54,693 nucleotides of DNA, taken from assembly GCF_023242365.1 (NCBI RefSeq), contig NZ_JALLIX010000044.1:1-54693 (forward strand), in the 5' to 3' direction. Made by a program: the position numbers and the translations under genes. This stretch comes from Pseudomonas sp. MWU13-2100. Its GTDB lineage: Bacteria; Pseudomonadota; Gammaproteobacteria; Pseudomonadales; Pseudomonadaceae. The first letter of the stretch is position 1. The number at the start of each line of letters is the position of its first letter. The notes beneath the pieces were generated by a model. The model was not told the DNA's origin, ran no database searches, and saw only the letters and a program-made list of their open reading frames with translations. Below are positions 10,488-18,537 of this stretch, piece after piece.

Positions 10488-13187
10488 ATGGATTTGAATG
10501 ACGTCTCCCGCAACAGCCGCGACGGTCGACCCGATCCGGATGCGTTGCTGGAGCAACTGCAAGCAGACGAGAAGGCCGCCCGGCGCGGCCGTTTGCGCAT
10601 CTATTTCGGCTCGAACGCGGGGGTCGGGAAAACCTGTGCCATGCTCCAGGCCGCGCACCGTGAGCGCGCCCTGGGCCGCGATCTGGTCGCCGGGTTGATC
10701 GAAACCCACGGTCGCGGCGACACCGCCGCCTTGCTCGCCGGCCTGGAACAACTGCCGCGCCATCGCCTGGCCCATGGCGACAGCCTGCTGCTGGAGTTCG
10801 ATCTCGATGCGGCACTGGCCCGTCGTCCGGCAGTGTTGCTGGTGGACGAACTGGCCCACAGCAATGTCCCCGGCTCACGCCACCCCAAGCGCTGGCAGGA
10901 TATCGAAGAGCTGCTGCGGGCCGGGATCGAGGTCTGGACCAGCCTGAACGTGCAGCACCTGGAAAGCCTCAACGACCTGGTCAGCGGCATCATCGGCACC
11001 CGCGTGCGGGAAACCGTGCCCGATCATGTGTTCGACAGTGCCCATGAAGTGGTGCTGATCGACCTGGCCCCCGACGAGTTGTTGCAGCGCCTCAAGGACG
11101 GCAAGGTCTACCAGGGCCCGCAGGCCGAGCGGGCGTCCCGGCACTTCTTTCGCAAGGGCAACCTGCTGGCGCTGCGCGAGCTGGCCCTGCGCCGTACGGC
11201 CGACCGGGTCGATGTGCAAATGCGCGTCTATCGCCGCGAGCGCGCCATCGACACCTTGTGGGCCGCCCGAGAACGCTTGCTGGTGGGGATTGCCGGCGAG
11301 GCCTCGGATGAGCTCCTGGTGCGTGAAGCCGCGCGCCTGGCACAGAAGCTCGAAGCCGACTGGATCGTGGTGCATGTCGAGTCGGTCTCGACCGGCGGGA
11401 TGGCCCTCCGGCGCCGTGCGGCGGCGGTGAAAACCCTGGCCCTGGCCGCTGAGTTCGGTGCCGATACCGCGATCCTGGCGGGTATCGATGTTGCCGAAGC
11501 GCTGGTGGCCTGCGCCCGTGAGCGCAATGCCAACCGCCTGTTGCTCGGCCATCGGCCCCGCCGGGTCTGGCAGTTTTGGCACCAGACGGTCAGCGACCGG
11601 ATCAGCCGCCATCACCCGCAGATCGACCAGATCGTCATCGCCCATGGCGAGCTGCCGCGCACGGCGGCGCCCCGCCCGGAAGCGGAGCCGCGACTGGCGC
11701 CGGGCAGGGGGCTGGCCTACCTGTGGGCGAGCCTGGCCTGTTTCGCCGCCACGGCGCTGGCGGCGTTGTTGCTGCAAGTCTTCGACCCGGCCAACGTGGT
11801 CATGTTGTTCCTGTTGACGGTGGTGCTGGTGCTGGTGGCGCTGCGCCTGGGACGCGGGCCGGGTGTCTGGGCGGCGATGCTGGCGGTGCTGTGTTTCGAT
11901 TTTTTCTTTGTCCAGCCGGTGTGGTCGTTCACGGTCAACGACACCCAGTATTTCTTCACCTTCGCCCTGATGCTGGGCATCGCCCTGATCACCGGGCAAC
12001 TGACCGCGCGCCTGCGCCACGAGGCGCGCACGGCTGCGGCCCGTGAGCGCCGGGCGACCTCGTTGGCGCTGTTGGCCCGCGACCTGTCCGCGGCCCTGAC
12101 CGTCGAGCAGCTCGGCGCGGTGGCGCTACGCACCTTCAGCGGGGTATTCGAGGCCCGGGTCGGCCTGGCATTGCCGGATGCCGGCGACCGGGTCAGCACC
12201 ATGGCCGGCAGTGTCTTCCCGGTGGATGAAAGTATCGCCCAGTGGACCTACGAACACGGACGCCCGGCCGGGCAGGGCAGTGACACCCTGGCTGCCGCCC
12301 CCGGTTGCTACTTTGCCCTCAAGGCGCCGATGCGCGTGCGCGGTGTGCTGGTCCTCGACCTGAGCGACGCCGAACGCCTGAAGGACCCCGGTGAACAACG
12401 CCTGCTGGAAGCCTGCATGAGCCAGTTGGCGATTGCGCTGGAGCGGGTGCATTTCGTTGAAGTGGCGCAAAGCACCCTGGTGCAGATGGAAGGCGAGCGG
12501 ATGCGCAACACCTTGCTTGCGGCCATTTCCCACGACCTGCGCACGCCCTTGACCAGCATTATCGGCGCCGCCGACGCGGCAGCGCCCCATGTGCGTGACG
12601 CGTTGGTCGGCGGGTTGTTGGGCGGGATTCACGATCAGGCCTGTGCCATGCAAAGGCTGATCGAAAACCTGCTGGATATGGCGCGCCTGCAGGAGCATGG
12701 CGTGCGCCTCAATCGCCAGTGGCATTCGCTGGAAGAGGTGGTCGGCAGCGCCTTGCGCCAATTGCGCGAACCTCTTGCCCGGCACCCGGTGCGGGCACTG
12801 TTGCCGGTGGACCTGCCGCTGGTCGAGATCGATGCGCTGCTGATCGAGCGGGTGTTGGTCAACCTGTTGGACAACGCGGCGAAATACACCCCGGCGCAGA
12901 CGCCGATCGAGATCACGGCGAGCCAGGTCGATGAGCGGATTGTCCTGGAGGTCGCCGACAGTGGACCAGGCTGCCCGTCCGGTATCGCCGCCGAGCAACT
13001 CTTCGAAGCCTTCAGCCGTGGCCGGCAGGAGTCGGCGGTATCCGGCATCGGCCTGGGTCTGGCCCTGGTCCGGCGGATCGTCGAAGCCCATGGCGGTCGG
13101 GTGGTCGCCCGCCCGCGGGTACCGAACGGCCTTTGTTTTGTTATCAGCTTACCGGCGGGTCATCCGCCATCCATGGAAACCTTATGA
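10488..13187 (+). CDS. kdpD: Sensor histidine kinase KdpD
   Basis: Membrane histidine kinase that controls kdp expression in response to K+ limitation and turgor. The 899-residue product has the N-terminal KdpD domain with a Walker A loop (GSNAGVGKT, residues 41-49), a universal-stress-like domain to about 370, four membrane segments at about 400-500, a GAF-like region, the HisKA phospho-acceptor H682 in AISHDLRTPLTS, and the ATPase domain with NLLDNAAKYTP and SGIGLGLALVRRIVEAHGG. The ATG at 10488 has AAGGA at 10478-10482. Its stop overlaps the kdpE start (ATGA). Confidence 0.96.
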   Translation: MDLNDVSRNSRDGRPDPDALLEQLQADEKAARRGRLRIYFGSNAGVGKTCAMLQAAHRERALGRDLVAGLIETHGRGDTAALLAGLEQLPRHRLAHGDSLLLEFDLDAALARRPAVLLVDELAHSNVPGSRHPKRWQDIEELLRAGIEVWTSLNVQHLESLNDLVSGIIGTRVRETVPDHVFDSAHEVVLIDLAPDELLQRLKDGKVYQGPQAERASRHFFRKGNLLALRELALRRTADRVDVQMRVYRRERAIDTLWAARERLLVGIAGEASDELLVREAARLAQKLEADWIVVHVESVSTGGMALRRRAAAVKTLALAAEFGADTAILAGIDVAEALVACARERNANRLLLGHRPRRVWQFWHQTVSDRISRHHPQIDQIVIAHGELPRTAAPRPEAEPRLAPGRGLAYLWASLACFAATALAALLLQVFDPANVVMLFLLTVVLVLVALRLGRGPGVWAAMLAVLCFDFFFVQPVWSFTVNDTQYFFTFALMLGIALITGQLTARLRHEARTAAARERRATSLALLARDLSAALTVEQLGAVALRTFSGVFEARVGLALPDAGDRVSTMAGSVFPVDESIAQWTYEHGRPAGQGSDTLAAAPGCYFALKAPMRVRGVLVLDLSDAERLKDPGEQRLLEACMSQLAIALERVHFVEVAQSTLVQMEGERMRNTLLAAISHDLRTPLTSIIGAADAAAPHVRDALVGGLLGGIHDQACAMQRLIENLLDMARLQEHGVRLNRQWHSLEEVVGSALRQLREPLARHPVRALLPVDLPLVEIDALLIERVLVNLLDNAAKYTPAQTPIEITASQVDERIVLEVADSGPGCPSGIAAEQLFEAFSRGRQESAVSGIGLGLALVRRIVEAHGGRVVARPRVPNGLCFVISLPAGHPPSMETL

Positions 13188-13876
13188 CCAGCACCCGTAT
13201 CCTGATTGTCGAGGATGAAGCCAATATTCGCCGTTTCATCGGTATCGCCTTGCAGGACGAAGGCTTCCAGGTCTTCGAGGCCGACAGCAGCAAGCGCGCG
13301 CTGATCGATGCGGCGAGCCGCCAACCGGACCTGGTGATCGTCGACCTGGGCCTGCCAGATGGTGACGGCAAGGATCTGATCAGTGAGCTGCGTGGCTGGA
13401 TGAGCGTGCCGATCCTGGTACTGTCGGCCCGTGATCGCGAAGACGAAAAGGTCGCCGCGCTGGACGCCGGGGCCGATGACTATCTGGTCAAGCCGTTCGG
13501 GGTGCCCGAACTGCTTGCGCGTATTCGCGCGCAGTTGCGTCGGCAGGTGCAAAGCGGTACAGCGGCGGTGAGCAGCAAGGTACGCTTCGGTGAGGTCGAG
13601 GTCGACCTGGCGACCCATGAGGTGCGCCGTGGCAGTGCGGGCGTGCACCTGACACCCATCGAGTTCCGCCTGTTGGGCGCGCTGATCCGGGGCCAGGGCC
13701 GGGTGCTGACGCACCGGCAATTGCTGCTGGATGTCTGGGGGTTGGACTATGCCGATCGGGCGCATTATCTGCGGGTCCACATGGCGCATCTGCGGCAAAA
13801 ACTCGAAGCCGACCCGGCGCAGCCGCAGCACCTGATCACCGAACTGCAGGTGGGCTATCGTCTGGTCGGCTTGTGA
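13184..13876 (+). CDS. kdpE: Response regulator KdpE (OmpR/PhoB family)
   Basis: Transcriptional activator of kdp genes, phosphorylated by KdpD. The 230-residue product has a receiver domain with acceptor D54 (IVDLGLPDGDG) and K103-region motif DDYLVKPFG, then a winged-helix DNA-binding domain from about residue 130 (LTPIEFRLLGALIRGQGRVLTHRQLLLDVWG pattern, shown in part). The ATG at 13184 overlaps the kdpD stop in an ATGA junction, implying translational coupling. Confidence 0.96.
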   Translation: MTSTRILIVEDEANIRRFIGIALQDEGFQVFEADSSKRALIDAASRQPDLVIVDLGLPDGDGKDLISELRGWMSVPILVLSARDREDEKVAALDAGADDYLVKPFGVPELLARIRAQLRRQVQSGTAAVSSKVRFGEVEVDLATHEVRRGSAGVHLTPIEFRLLGALIRGQGRVLTHRQLLLDVWGLDYADRAHYLRVHMAHLRQKLEADPAQPQHLITELQVGYRLVGL

Positions 13877-13880
13877 CGGC

Positions 13881-13994
13881 TTATTTGTTCTCCCTTTGCG
13901 CCTTGGATGCACGCCAGAAGTCGAGGTAGAGGGTGATCACACCGAACGCGCTGATGCCCAACAGCATAAGCAGGCCGATCTGGATATGGGTCAT
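13881..13994 (-). CDS. 37-residue single-span membrane protein
   Basis: ATG at 13994 with GGAG-type ribosome binding site (CCGGAGACC on this strand) seven bases upstream. The product begins MTHIQIGLLMLLGISAFGVI, has one membrane helix (about residues 5-24), then a short positively charged tail ending KAQRENK. It is convergent with kdpE, five bases from its stop. I do not recognise the family. The good ribosome binding site, clean helix and position next to kdp suggest a real small protein, possibly acting on a membrane partner. Confidence 0.6.
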   Translation of the reverse strand: MTHIQIGLLMLLGISAFGVITLYLDFWRASKAQRENK

Positions 13995-14332
13995 GACAGG
14001 TCTCCGGAAAACACCGCATCAGGCGGCGACCTGCAGAGAAATAGTCGAAATTCCGGGCAAATGACATCGACTATATGAAAGCTTTACGGGGTGTTCGCGC
14101 AACAATATGGGGCGGATACGAAGTAAGCTTGAGTCGTCGTCCCGGTGCCGTTCACGGCGGCTTCAAGCCGTCGTCGGCTTGGATCGGGTGTTGCGCTCGG
14201 GGCCGCAACACCTCGCCGGCAGCCGATCTTTTGTATTCCAGTAAGGAATGCATTGCATTAAAAACATGAATTTTCTTTATTTTCCAAGGGCGACTACCTT
14301 GGGGTGAAGTCCCCGTCCAAGAGAAAACGTCC
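13995..14332. other. Gene-free stretch with switch-like leader
   Basis: About 340 bases without a gene, between the small membrane protein and the methyltransferase. The left part holds nothing recognisable apart from AT-rich tracts that could be promoters (TTTTCTTTATTTTCC near 14270-14283). The last 50 bases contain competing stem-loops, described separately. Confidence 0.5.
14284..14320 (+). promoter_or_regulatory. Leader with mutually exclusive hairpins
   Basis: CCAAG (14284-14288) can pair with CTTGG (14298-14302), which can instead pair with a second CCAAG at 14316-14320; GGGG/CCCC (14301-14304 and 14311-14314) extends the second form. The second hairpin would cover the region just before AAGAGAA, the likely ribosome binding site. 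The pattern suits an attenuator or riboswitch, but no known class was recognised. Confidence 0.35.
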
Positions 14333-15061
14333 ATGCCCTCCGAACACCCGGATTCTGCTCGAAAGTTCGATGTTTCCCGTGCCGGCGAATACGCCGAGCA
14401 AAGCCGCATCGCCCTGGCCGGTTATGACGCCTGTCACGAGTTGGTCGCCTGCATGCTGGCGGCCAGCCTGGGCAGTGGCCGCGAGGCGAGGATTCTGGTG
14501 GTGGGCGCCGGCGGTACCGCCCAGGAAATCCTCACGGCGGCGGCGCTTGAGCCGCTTTGGCGGTTTACCGCGGTCGACCCCTCGGCACCGATGCTCGAGC
14601 TGGCCCAGGCCAGCCTCCAGGCCCACGGGTTGCTTTCACGCACACGGGTGTTCCTCGGCACGCTGGAGGAACTGACGGACGAGCCGCCCTACGATGCCGC
14701 AACCCTGGTCGGTGTGTTGCACCACCTGCCCGGCGACCAGGCCAAGCATGACATCCTCCGGGCAATTGCCGCCCGGCTCAAACCCGGGGCTCCGCTGATT
14801 GTGGCGGGCAACCATCAGGCCTATGCCAGTCAGCCGTTGCTGTTGGCGGCCTGGGGCGAGCGCTGGCGTCAGCAGGGCGCGAGCGCGGATGCGGTGCGCG
14901 CCAAGCTCGGCAAGATTCTCCAGGGCGCTGATCCGCCGCACTCGGAGGCGGCGGTTCAGCGCTTGCTGGAAGAGGCCGGGTTCGGCACCGCGACGCGGTT
15001 CTTCTCCAGTCTGTTCTGGGGGGCCTGGGTGGCATCGAAGGGCGTCACCCAGGGCGCCTGA
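14333..15061 (+). CDS. Class I SAM-dependent methyltransferase
   Basis: Cytoplasmic methyltransferase with a Rossmann-like fold. The 242-residue product shows motif I (VVGAGGTAQE, residues 56-65), the acidic SAM-ribose segment AVDPSAPMLELA (80-91) and a motif IV/post-IV region LVGVLHHLPGD (about 120-130). The substrate cannot be predicted; similarity is to the generic UbiE/TylF-like group. It stands alone, with its own leader upstream and a convergent delta-60 repeat gene downstream. Confidence 0.85.
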   Translation: MPSEHPDSARKFDVSRAGEYAEQSRIALAGYDACHELVACMLAASLGSGREARILVVGAGGTAQEILTAAALEPLWRFTAVDPSAPMLELAQASLQAHGLLSRTRVFLGTLEELTDEPPYDAATLVGVLHHLPGDQAKHDILRAIAARLKPGAPLIVAGNHQAYASQPLLLAAWGERWRQQGASADAVRAKLGKILQGADPPHSEAAVQRLLEEAGFGTATRFFSSLFWGAWVASKGVTQGA

Positions 15062-15067
15062 AAGGGC

Positions 15068-16288
15068 TCAGTTGCCGTGACAGCGAACCACCGCCGAGTG
15101 GGTGGCGTAGCGTCCGGAGATGAGGATCTTGCCGTCCGGCTGCAACTCGAGGTGGGAGAGGTAGCTGGTGGTGTTGACGATGTTGATCACACGGCTGATC
15201 CCGTTGTCGCCAAAATCAGGGTCCAGCTCGCCGTTGCTCAGGTGGCGCATCAACCAGCAGCGGCTGCCGTTGTTGATGTGACCGGCGCTGACGATTTTCC
15301 CGTCCTCCTGCACCGCGAGCGCAAAAGAAACATCCAGTTCGGGAAGCTCCCAGGGCACTCCGGCGTTGAAGCCTGGGTCTAGCTGGCCGCCGGCGGTGAC
15401 GCGGGTGAGCAGGGCAATGTTGTGGGAGAGATCCGCAGAGCCGGTGACGACGATTTTCTGATCGGGCTGCACGGCGATATCAAAAAACGCGGCATTGCCG
15501 TCGCGGGCCGGCTCCAGCTCCAGATAACCGGCGCCACCGAAGGTCTTGTCTGGCAGGCCGGTGGTCCCGTAGCGCATCAGCATGGCCTTGCGACCGCGTC
15601 GGCCGGCGACGATCAGCTTGCCATCGGCCTGGACGTGAACCGCCTCGAAGGCGATGTTCGGTTCCGGCGCCGTGACCACGCCGCAGGTGCCGAAGCGCGG
15701 GTCGAAACTGCCGCTGCGGTCGAGGCGTACGATGACATCGCGTTGCGGCTCGCCCACGGCGCTGTTCCTGAGGGCCAGGACGATAAAGCCGTCCTCGGGT
15801 TGCAGGGCGAGCCTGCGGCCGTAGCCGATCCAGGGCGCAGTGTAAGGCAGGGCGACCTGGCCGTTATCGCCGAAGTCGGGGTCCGGGGCGCCGGTTTCGG
15901 TGAGGCGGGCGCAGAAGGCCTGTTCGCCGGAGCGGAAGTGACCGAGCACGAGGAACTTGTCGTCTTCGTCGACGACAGCCTTGATCAGTCTTCGGCTGGA
16001 ACTTCCGAGCGGTTGGGCGTCGTCCCGATCATAAAAACCGTCTTCGCTGAAGTTGGCCAGGGTGATACTTTGCTGTTGGTCTTCATGCACGCCGATAAAC
16101 CGATGACGACCATCGGGCCATAATACTGAGGGGCCGACAAAGCCAGGACCCCGTTCTGAAAAAATAACCAGGCCATCGCGGTATTCACCAAAGTCCAGAT
16201 CCGGTCTTCCGGCACTGCCGGACAGCTCGATAGCCGCGGAAGGCACGGTTTTTGGGGCGCTGTTTGAAATTCGGCTTTGTGTATCCAT
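15068..16288 (-). CDS. Delta-60 repeat protein (beta-propeller-like)
   Basis: A 406-residue protein with at least six copies of the delta-60 repeat, whose pattern is QxDGKIxVxG...RL...G.xDxxFGxxG. Clear copies lie at about residues 105-150, 155-205, 210-255, 260-310, 312-360 and 365-406; for example LQPDGKILISGR near the end. No signal peptide or membrane segment is visible. Such repeats probably form a propeller used for binding. The function is unknown. The ATG at 16288 starts a leader of about 25 polar residues. Confidence 0.75.
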   Translation of the reverse strand: MDTQSRISNSAPKTVPSAAIELSGSAGRPDLDFGEYRDGLVIFSERGPGFVGPSVLWPDGRHRFIGVHEDQQQSITLANFSEDGFYDRDDAQPLGSSSRRLIKAVVDEDDKFLVLGHFRSGEQAFCARLTETGAPDPDFGDNGQVALPYTAPWIGYGRRLALQPEDGFIVLALRNSAVGEPQRDVIVRLDRSGSFDPRFGTCGVVTAPEPNIAFEAVHVQADGKLIVAGRRGRKAMLMRYGTTGLPDKTFGGAGYLELEPARDGNAAFFDIAVQPDQKIVVTGSADLSHNIALLTRVTAGGQLDPGFNAGVPWELPELDVSFALAVQEDGKIVSAGHINNGSRCWLMRHLSNGELDPDFGDNGISRVINIVNTTSYLSHLELQPDGKILISGRYATHSAVVRCHGN

Positions 16289-16476
16289 GGGGATTGAGTC
16301 CTTTCAGTTGGTTCAATGGCTACCTGGATTAAATAACGGCTTATCAAGTAGCGGCACGTCGGCTTCCTGATGAAGTAGCGACGTGATCGATTTAATAACT
16401 GGAAGGCGAGTTTGCCCAGCGCTCAAGTTTTACTGTAAGTGACCAACTGATCTCATACTTATGGCCACCCGGAACT

Positions 16477-16950
16477 TTAAAGTGTCAGGGTCAATCGTCG
16501 TTCGCCGCGATAGGCTTCACCGGTATCGACCCAACCCTGCTTCAGGTAAAGATTCATCGCTGCCTTGTTATCGGTTCCCACCGACAGCAGTAACTGCCGG
16601 ACCTGCGGCCAAGCCTGACGTGCCGCCGCGGGCAGGGCTTGCAGGCAGGCCGCGCCGAACCCCCGGCCTTGCGCCCTTTTGTCGACCTGCAGGGCATGCA
16701 GGGTGGCGCTGCCTTCGTCGGCCCAATGGGGAACGAAAGGATGGCGCTTGAGCAACAGGAAGGCCACCGGGGTGTCATTGTCGAGCAGGGCGAAACCGAG
16801 TACGCCGTCCTGGCGCTCGCGTGGCAGGAAGTGCAGGGCCGCCAGGATATCGCCGCAAAATCGCAGCTGTTCGGGATGGACTTCGAGGCCCGCGAGTTGC
16901 TCGTGTTGAAGGACGCTCAGGTCGTCGTAGCGGGCCAGTCGGGCATTCAT
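16477..16950 (-). CDS. GNAT-family N-acetyltransferase (copy 2 of tandem pair)
   Basis: Acetyl-CoA-dependent acetyltransferase, 157 residues, with the acetyl-CoA loop LQVDKRAQGRGFGAACLQAL (about 87-106) and the C-terminal NKAAMNLYLKQGWVDTGEAY. It is clearly paralogous to the gene just upstream (similar HALQVDK..QGxGxGxACxQA and LYLKQGxVDxGE segments), from which it is separated by 14 bases, so the two form an operon. The substrate is unknown. Confidence 0.85.
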   Translation of the reverse strand: MNARLARYDDLSVLQHEQLAGLEVHPEQLRFCGDILAALHFLPRERQDGVLGFALLDNDTPVAFLLLKRHPFVPHWADEGSATLHALQVDKRAQGRGFGAACLQALPAAARQAWPQVRQLLLSVGTDNKAAMNLYLKQGWVDTGEAYRGERRLTLTL

Positions 16951-16964
16951 GACAATCTCCGGTT

Positions 16965-17450
16965 TCAGAGTGGCAAGGTCAGCCTGCGTTCTTCACCGAC
17001 CCGGCCGTGAAAGGTCTCGCCGCTGTCGACAAATCCCTGTTTCAGGTAAAGCCCACGGGCGGCGTCATTGTCCGCGTCGACCATCAGCATCAGATGGCTG
17101 GTGCCCGGCCAGGTAGCGCGGACAGCGGCCGGCACGGCCTGCATGCAGGCGCGCCCGAGGCCTTGGCCCTGGTAGCTTTTGTCCACTTGCAGGCCATGCA
17201 GCGTGCACACGCTGCCACTGGCCCAGGCCGGTGACGCCGGTGGCCGCTTGAGCAACAGGAAACCCACCGGGTGCTCATCGGCCAGCAGTACAAAACCTTT
17301 CACGTCATTGCCCTTGTGGGCATGCAGTACCGACAGCCCGTGGGTGATATCGCTGGAAAACTCCTTCTGCGCCGCGTCGACCTGGATCAAGAGCAACTGC
17401 TCGCGTTGGGCGGGAGCCAGCGTGAGGTAGTCGACAAGGGAGGTTCTCAC
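16965..17450 (-). CDS. GNAT-family N-acetyltransferase (copy 1 of tandem pair)
   Basis: Paralogue of the following gene; 161 residues. It has LQVDKSYQGQGLGRACMQAV as the acetyl-CoA loop and LYLKQGFVDSGETFHG near the end. The start is GTG at 17450, with AGGA about nine bases upstream on this strand. First gene of a two-gene tandem that probably arose by local duplication. The substrate is unknown. Confidence 0.82.
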   Translation of the reverse strand: MRTSLVDYLTLAPAQREQLLLIQVDAAQKEFSSDITHGLSVLHAHKGNDVKGFVLLADEHPVGFLLLKRPPASPAWASGSVCTLHGLQVDKSYQGQGLGRACMQAVPAAVRATWPGTSHLMLMVDADNDAARGLYLKQGFVDSGETFHGRVGEERRLTLPL

Positions 17451-17538
17451 AGCGGTGTGTCCTATTTCCGACGGTAGGGAAGCAGATTCTATCGGCTTTG
17501 GCGGCCGCGATATTATTTTTCCTGCGAGTTTTTTCGCC

Positions 17539-17567
17539 TGTCGATTTCCCTCGACTCCAGACGACTA
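17539..17567 (+). promoter_or_regulatory. Candidate ECF42-dependent promoter
   Basis: TGTCGA at 17539-17544, a 17-base spacer, then CGACTA at 17562-17567, 83 bases before the DGPF gene. This agrees with the ECF42 promoter signature as I recall it (TGTCGA at -35, CGA followed by T/C bases at -10), and lies upstream of a typical ECF42 operon. Confidence 0.65.
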
Positions 17568-17650
17568 TTCGTACCTCTGCTGATCGTCAGCGACCTTCGC
17601 CAAAGTACGAAACAGCAGCCATAGTTGTTCGACCGCCCCGGAGACATCCC

Positions 17651-17995
17651 ATGAAATACCTGTGCCTGATCTACAGTAATGAAGCGCTGCTGCATTCCCA
17701 TCCCGACAGCCCCCGGGACTCTGAGTGCCTGGCCTACGGCGAGTCGATCCGGGCCAGTGGCCGAATGCTCGCCGCCGAGCCGCTGGAGTCGGTGAGCACC
17801 GCCACCACGGTACGCATGCGTGGCGGCAAGCTGTCCATCGTCGACGGACCGTTTGCCGAAACCAAGGAGCAATTGGCCGGGTTCTACCTGGTGGAGGCCC
17901 GTGACCTGAACGAGGCCTTGCAGATTGCCGGGCATATCCCGGCCGCGCGAGTGGGTAGCGTGGAAGTACGACCGGTGCGGGAACTGAATCTCTGA
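17651..17995 (+). CDS. YCII / DGPF-domain protein
   Basis: A 114-residue YCII-related protein with the hallmark DGPF motif (SIVDGPFAETKEQLAGFYLV, residues about 61-80) and N-terminal MKYLCLIYSNEA. Proteins of this group are the standard genomic partners of ECF42 sigma factors; their biochemical role is unsettled. The ATG at 17651 follows GGAGAC. First gene of a three-gene unit ending with the sigma factor. Confidence 0.88.
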   Translation: MKYLCLIYSNEALLHSHPDSPRDSECLAYGESIRASGRMLAAEPLESVSTATTVRMRGGKLSIVDGPFAETKEQLAGFYLVEARDLNEALQIAGHIPAARVGSVEVRPVRELNL

Positions 17996-18045
17996 GGGCG
18001 CGAGCGTTTTCACGCGGCCACCATAAGAATAATAGGAGCCTGAAC

Positions 18046-18537
18046 ATGAACCGCCAACCGCTACCCTTTGCGGGAGCCGAACACGAGTTGTCCATCAGTC
18101 GCCTGATCGAGGCGCCGCGCAACCAGGTTTTTCGCGCCTGGACCGAGCCCCGCCTGCTGAGCCGATGGTGGGGGCCTCACGGCATGACCATGCCGGTCTG
18201 CGAAATGCAGTTGTGGGTCGGCGGCTTGTTTCGGACGCTGATGCGCACGGCGGAGGGTGTCGAGTATCCCTATCAAGGGGTGTTCCTGGAGATCGCCGCA
18301 CCGGAGCGGATTGTCTTCACCGACGCCTTTACCCCCGACTGGACGCCGACGGGAAAACCTTTCATGACGGCACGCATCACCCTCGAAGAGGCCGAGGGTC
18401 ATACCCTGTATACCGCTCGGGCCATGCACTGGTCGGCGGCGGAAAAGGCGGCGCACGAGCAGATGGGGTTTTATCAGGGCTGGGGTGAGAGTCTCGAACG
18501 GCTGGCCTTGCTGGTCAGCCAGGGGTTGCTGGATTGA
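18046..18537 (+). CDS. SRPBCC / AHSA1-type START-fold protein
   Basis: A 163-residue protein of the AHSA1 (Aha1 C-terminal-like) branch of the SRPBCC fold: SRLIEAPRNQVFRAWTEP, RWWGPHGMTMPVCEMQ and the C-terminal GFYQGWGESLERLALLV are characteristic. It probably binds a hydrophobic ligand in a deep cavity. The ribosome binding site AGGAGC precedes the ATG by eight bases. Second gene of the ECF42 module; its last codons overlap the sigma factor start. Confidence 0.88.
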   Translation: MNRQPLPFAGAEHELSISRLIEAPRNQVFRAWTEPRLLSRWWGPHGMTMPVCEMQLWVGGLFRTLMRTAEGVEYPYQGVFLEIAAPERIVFTDAFTPDWTPTGKPFMTARITLEEAEGHTLYTARAMHWSAAEKAAHEQMGFYQGWGESLERLALLVSQGLLD

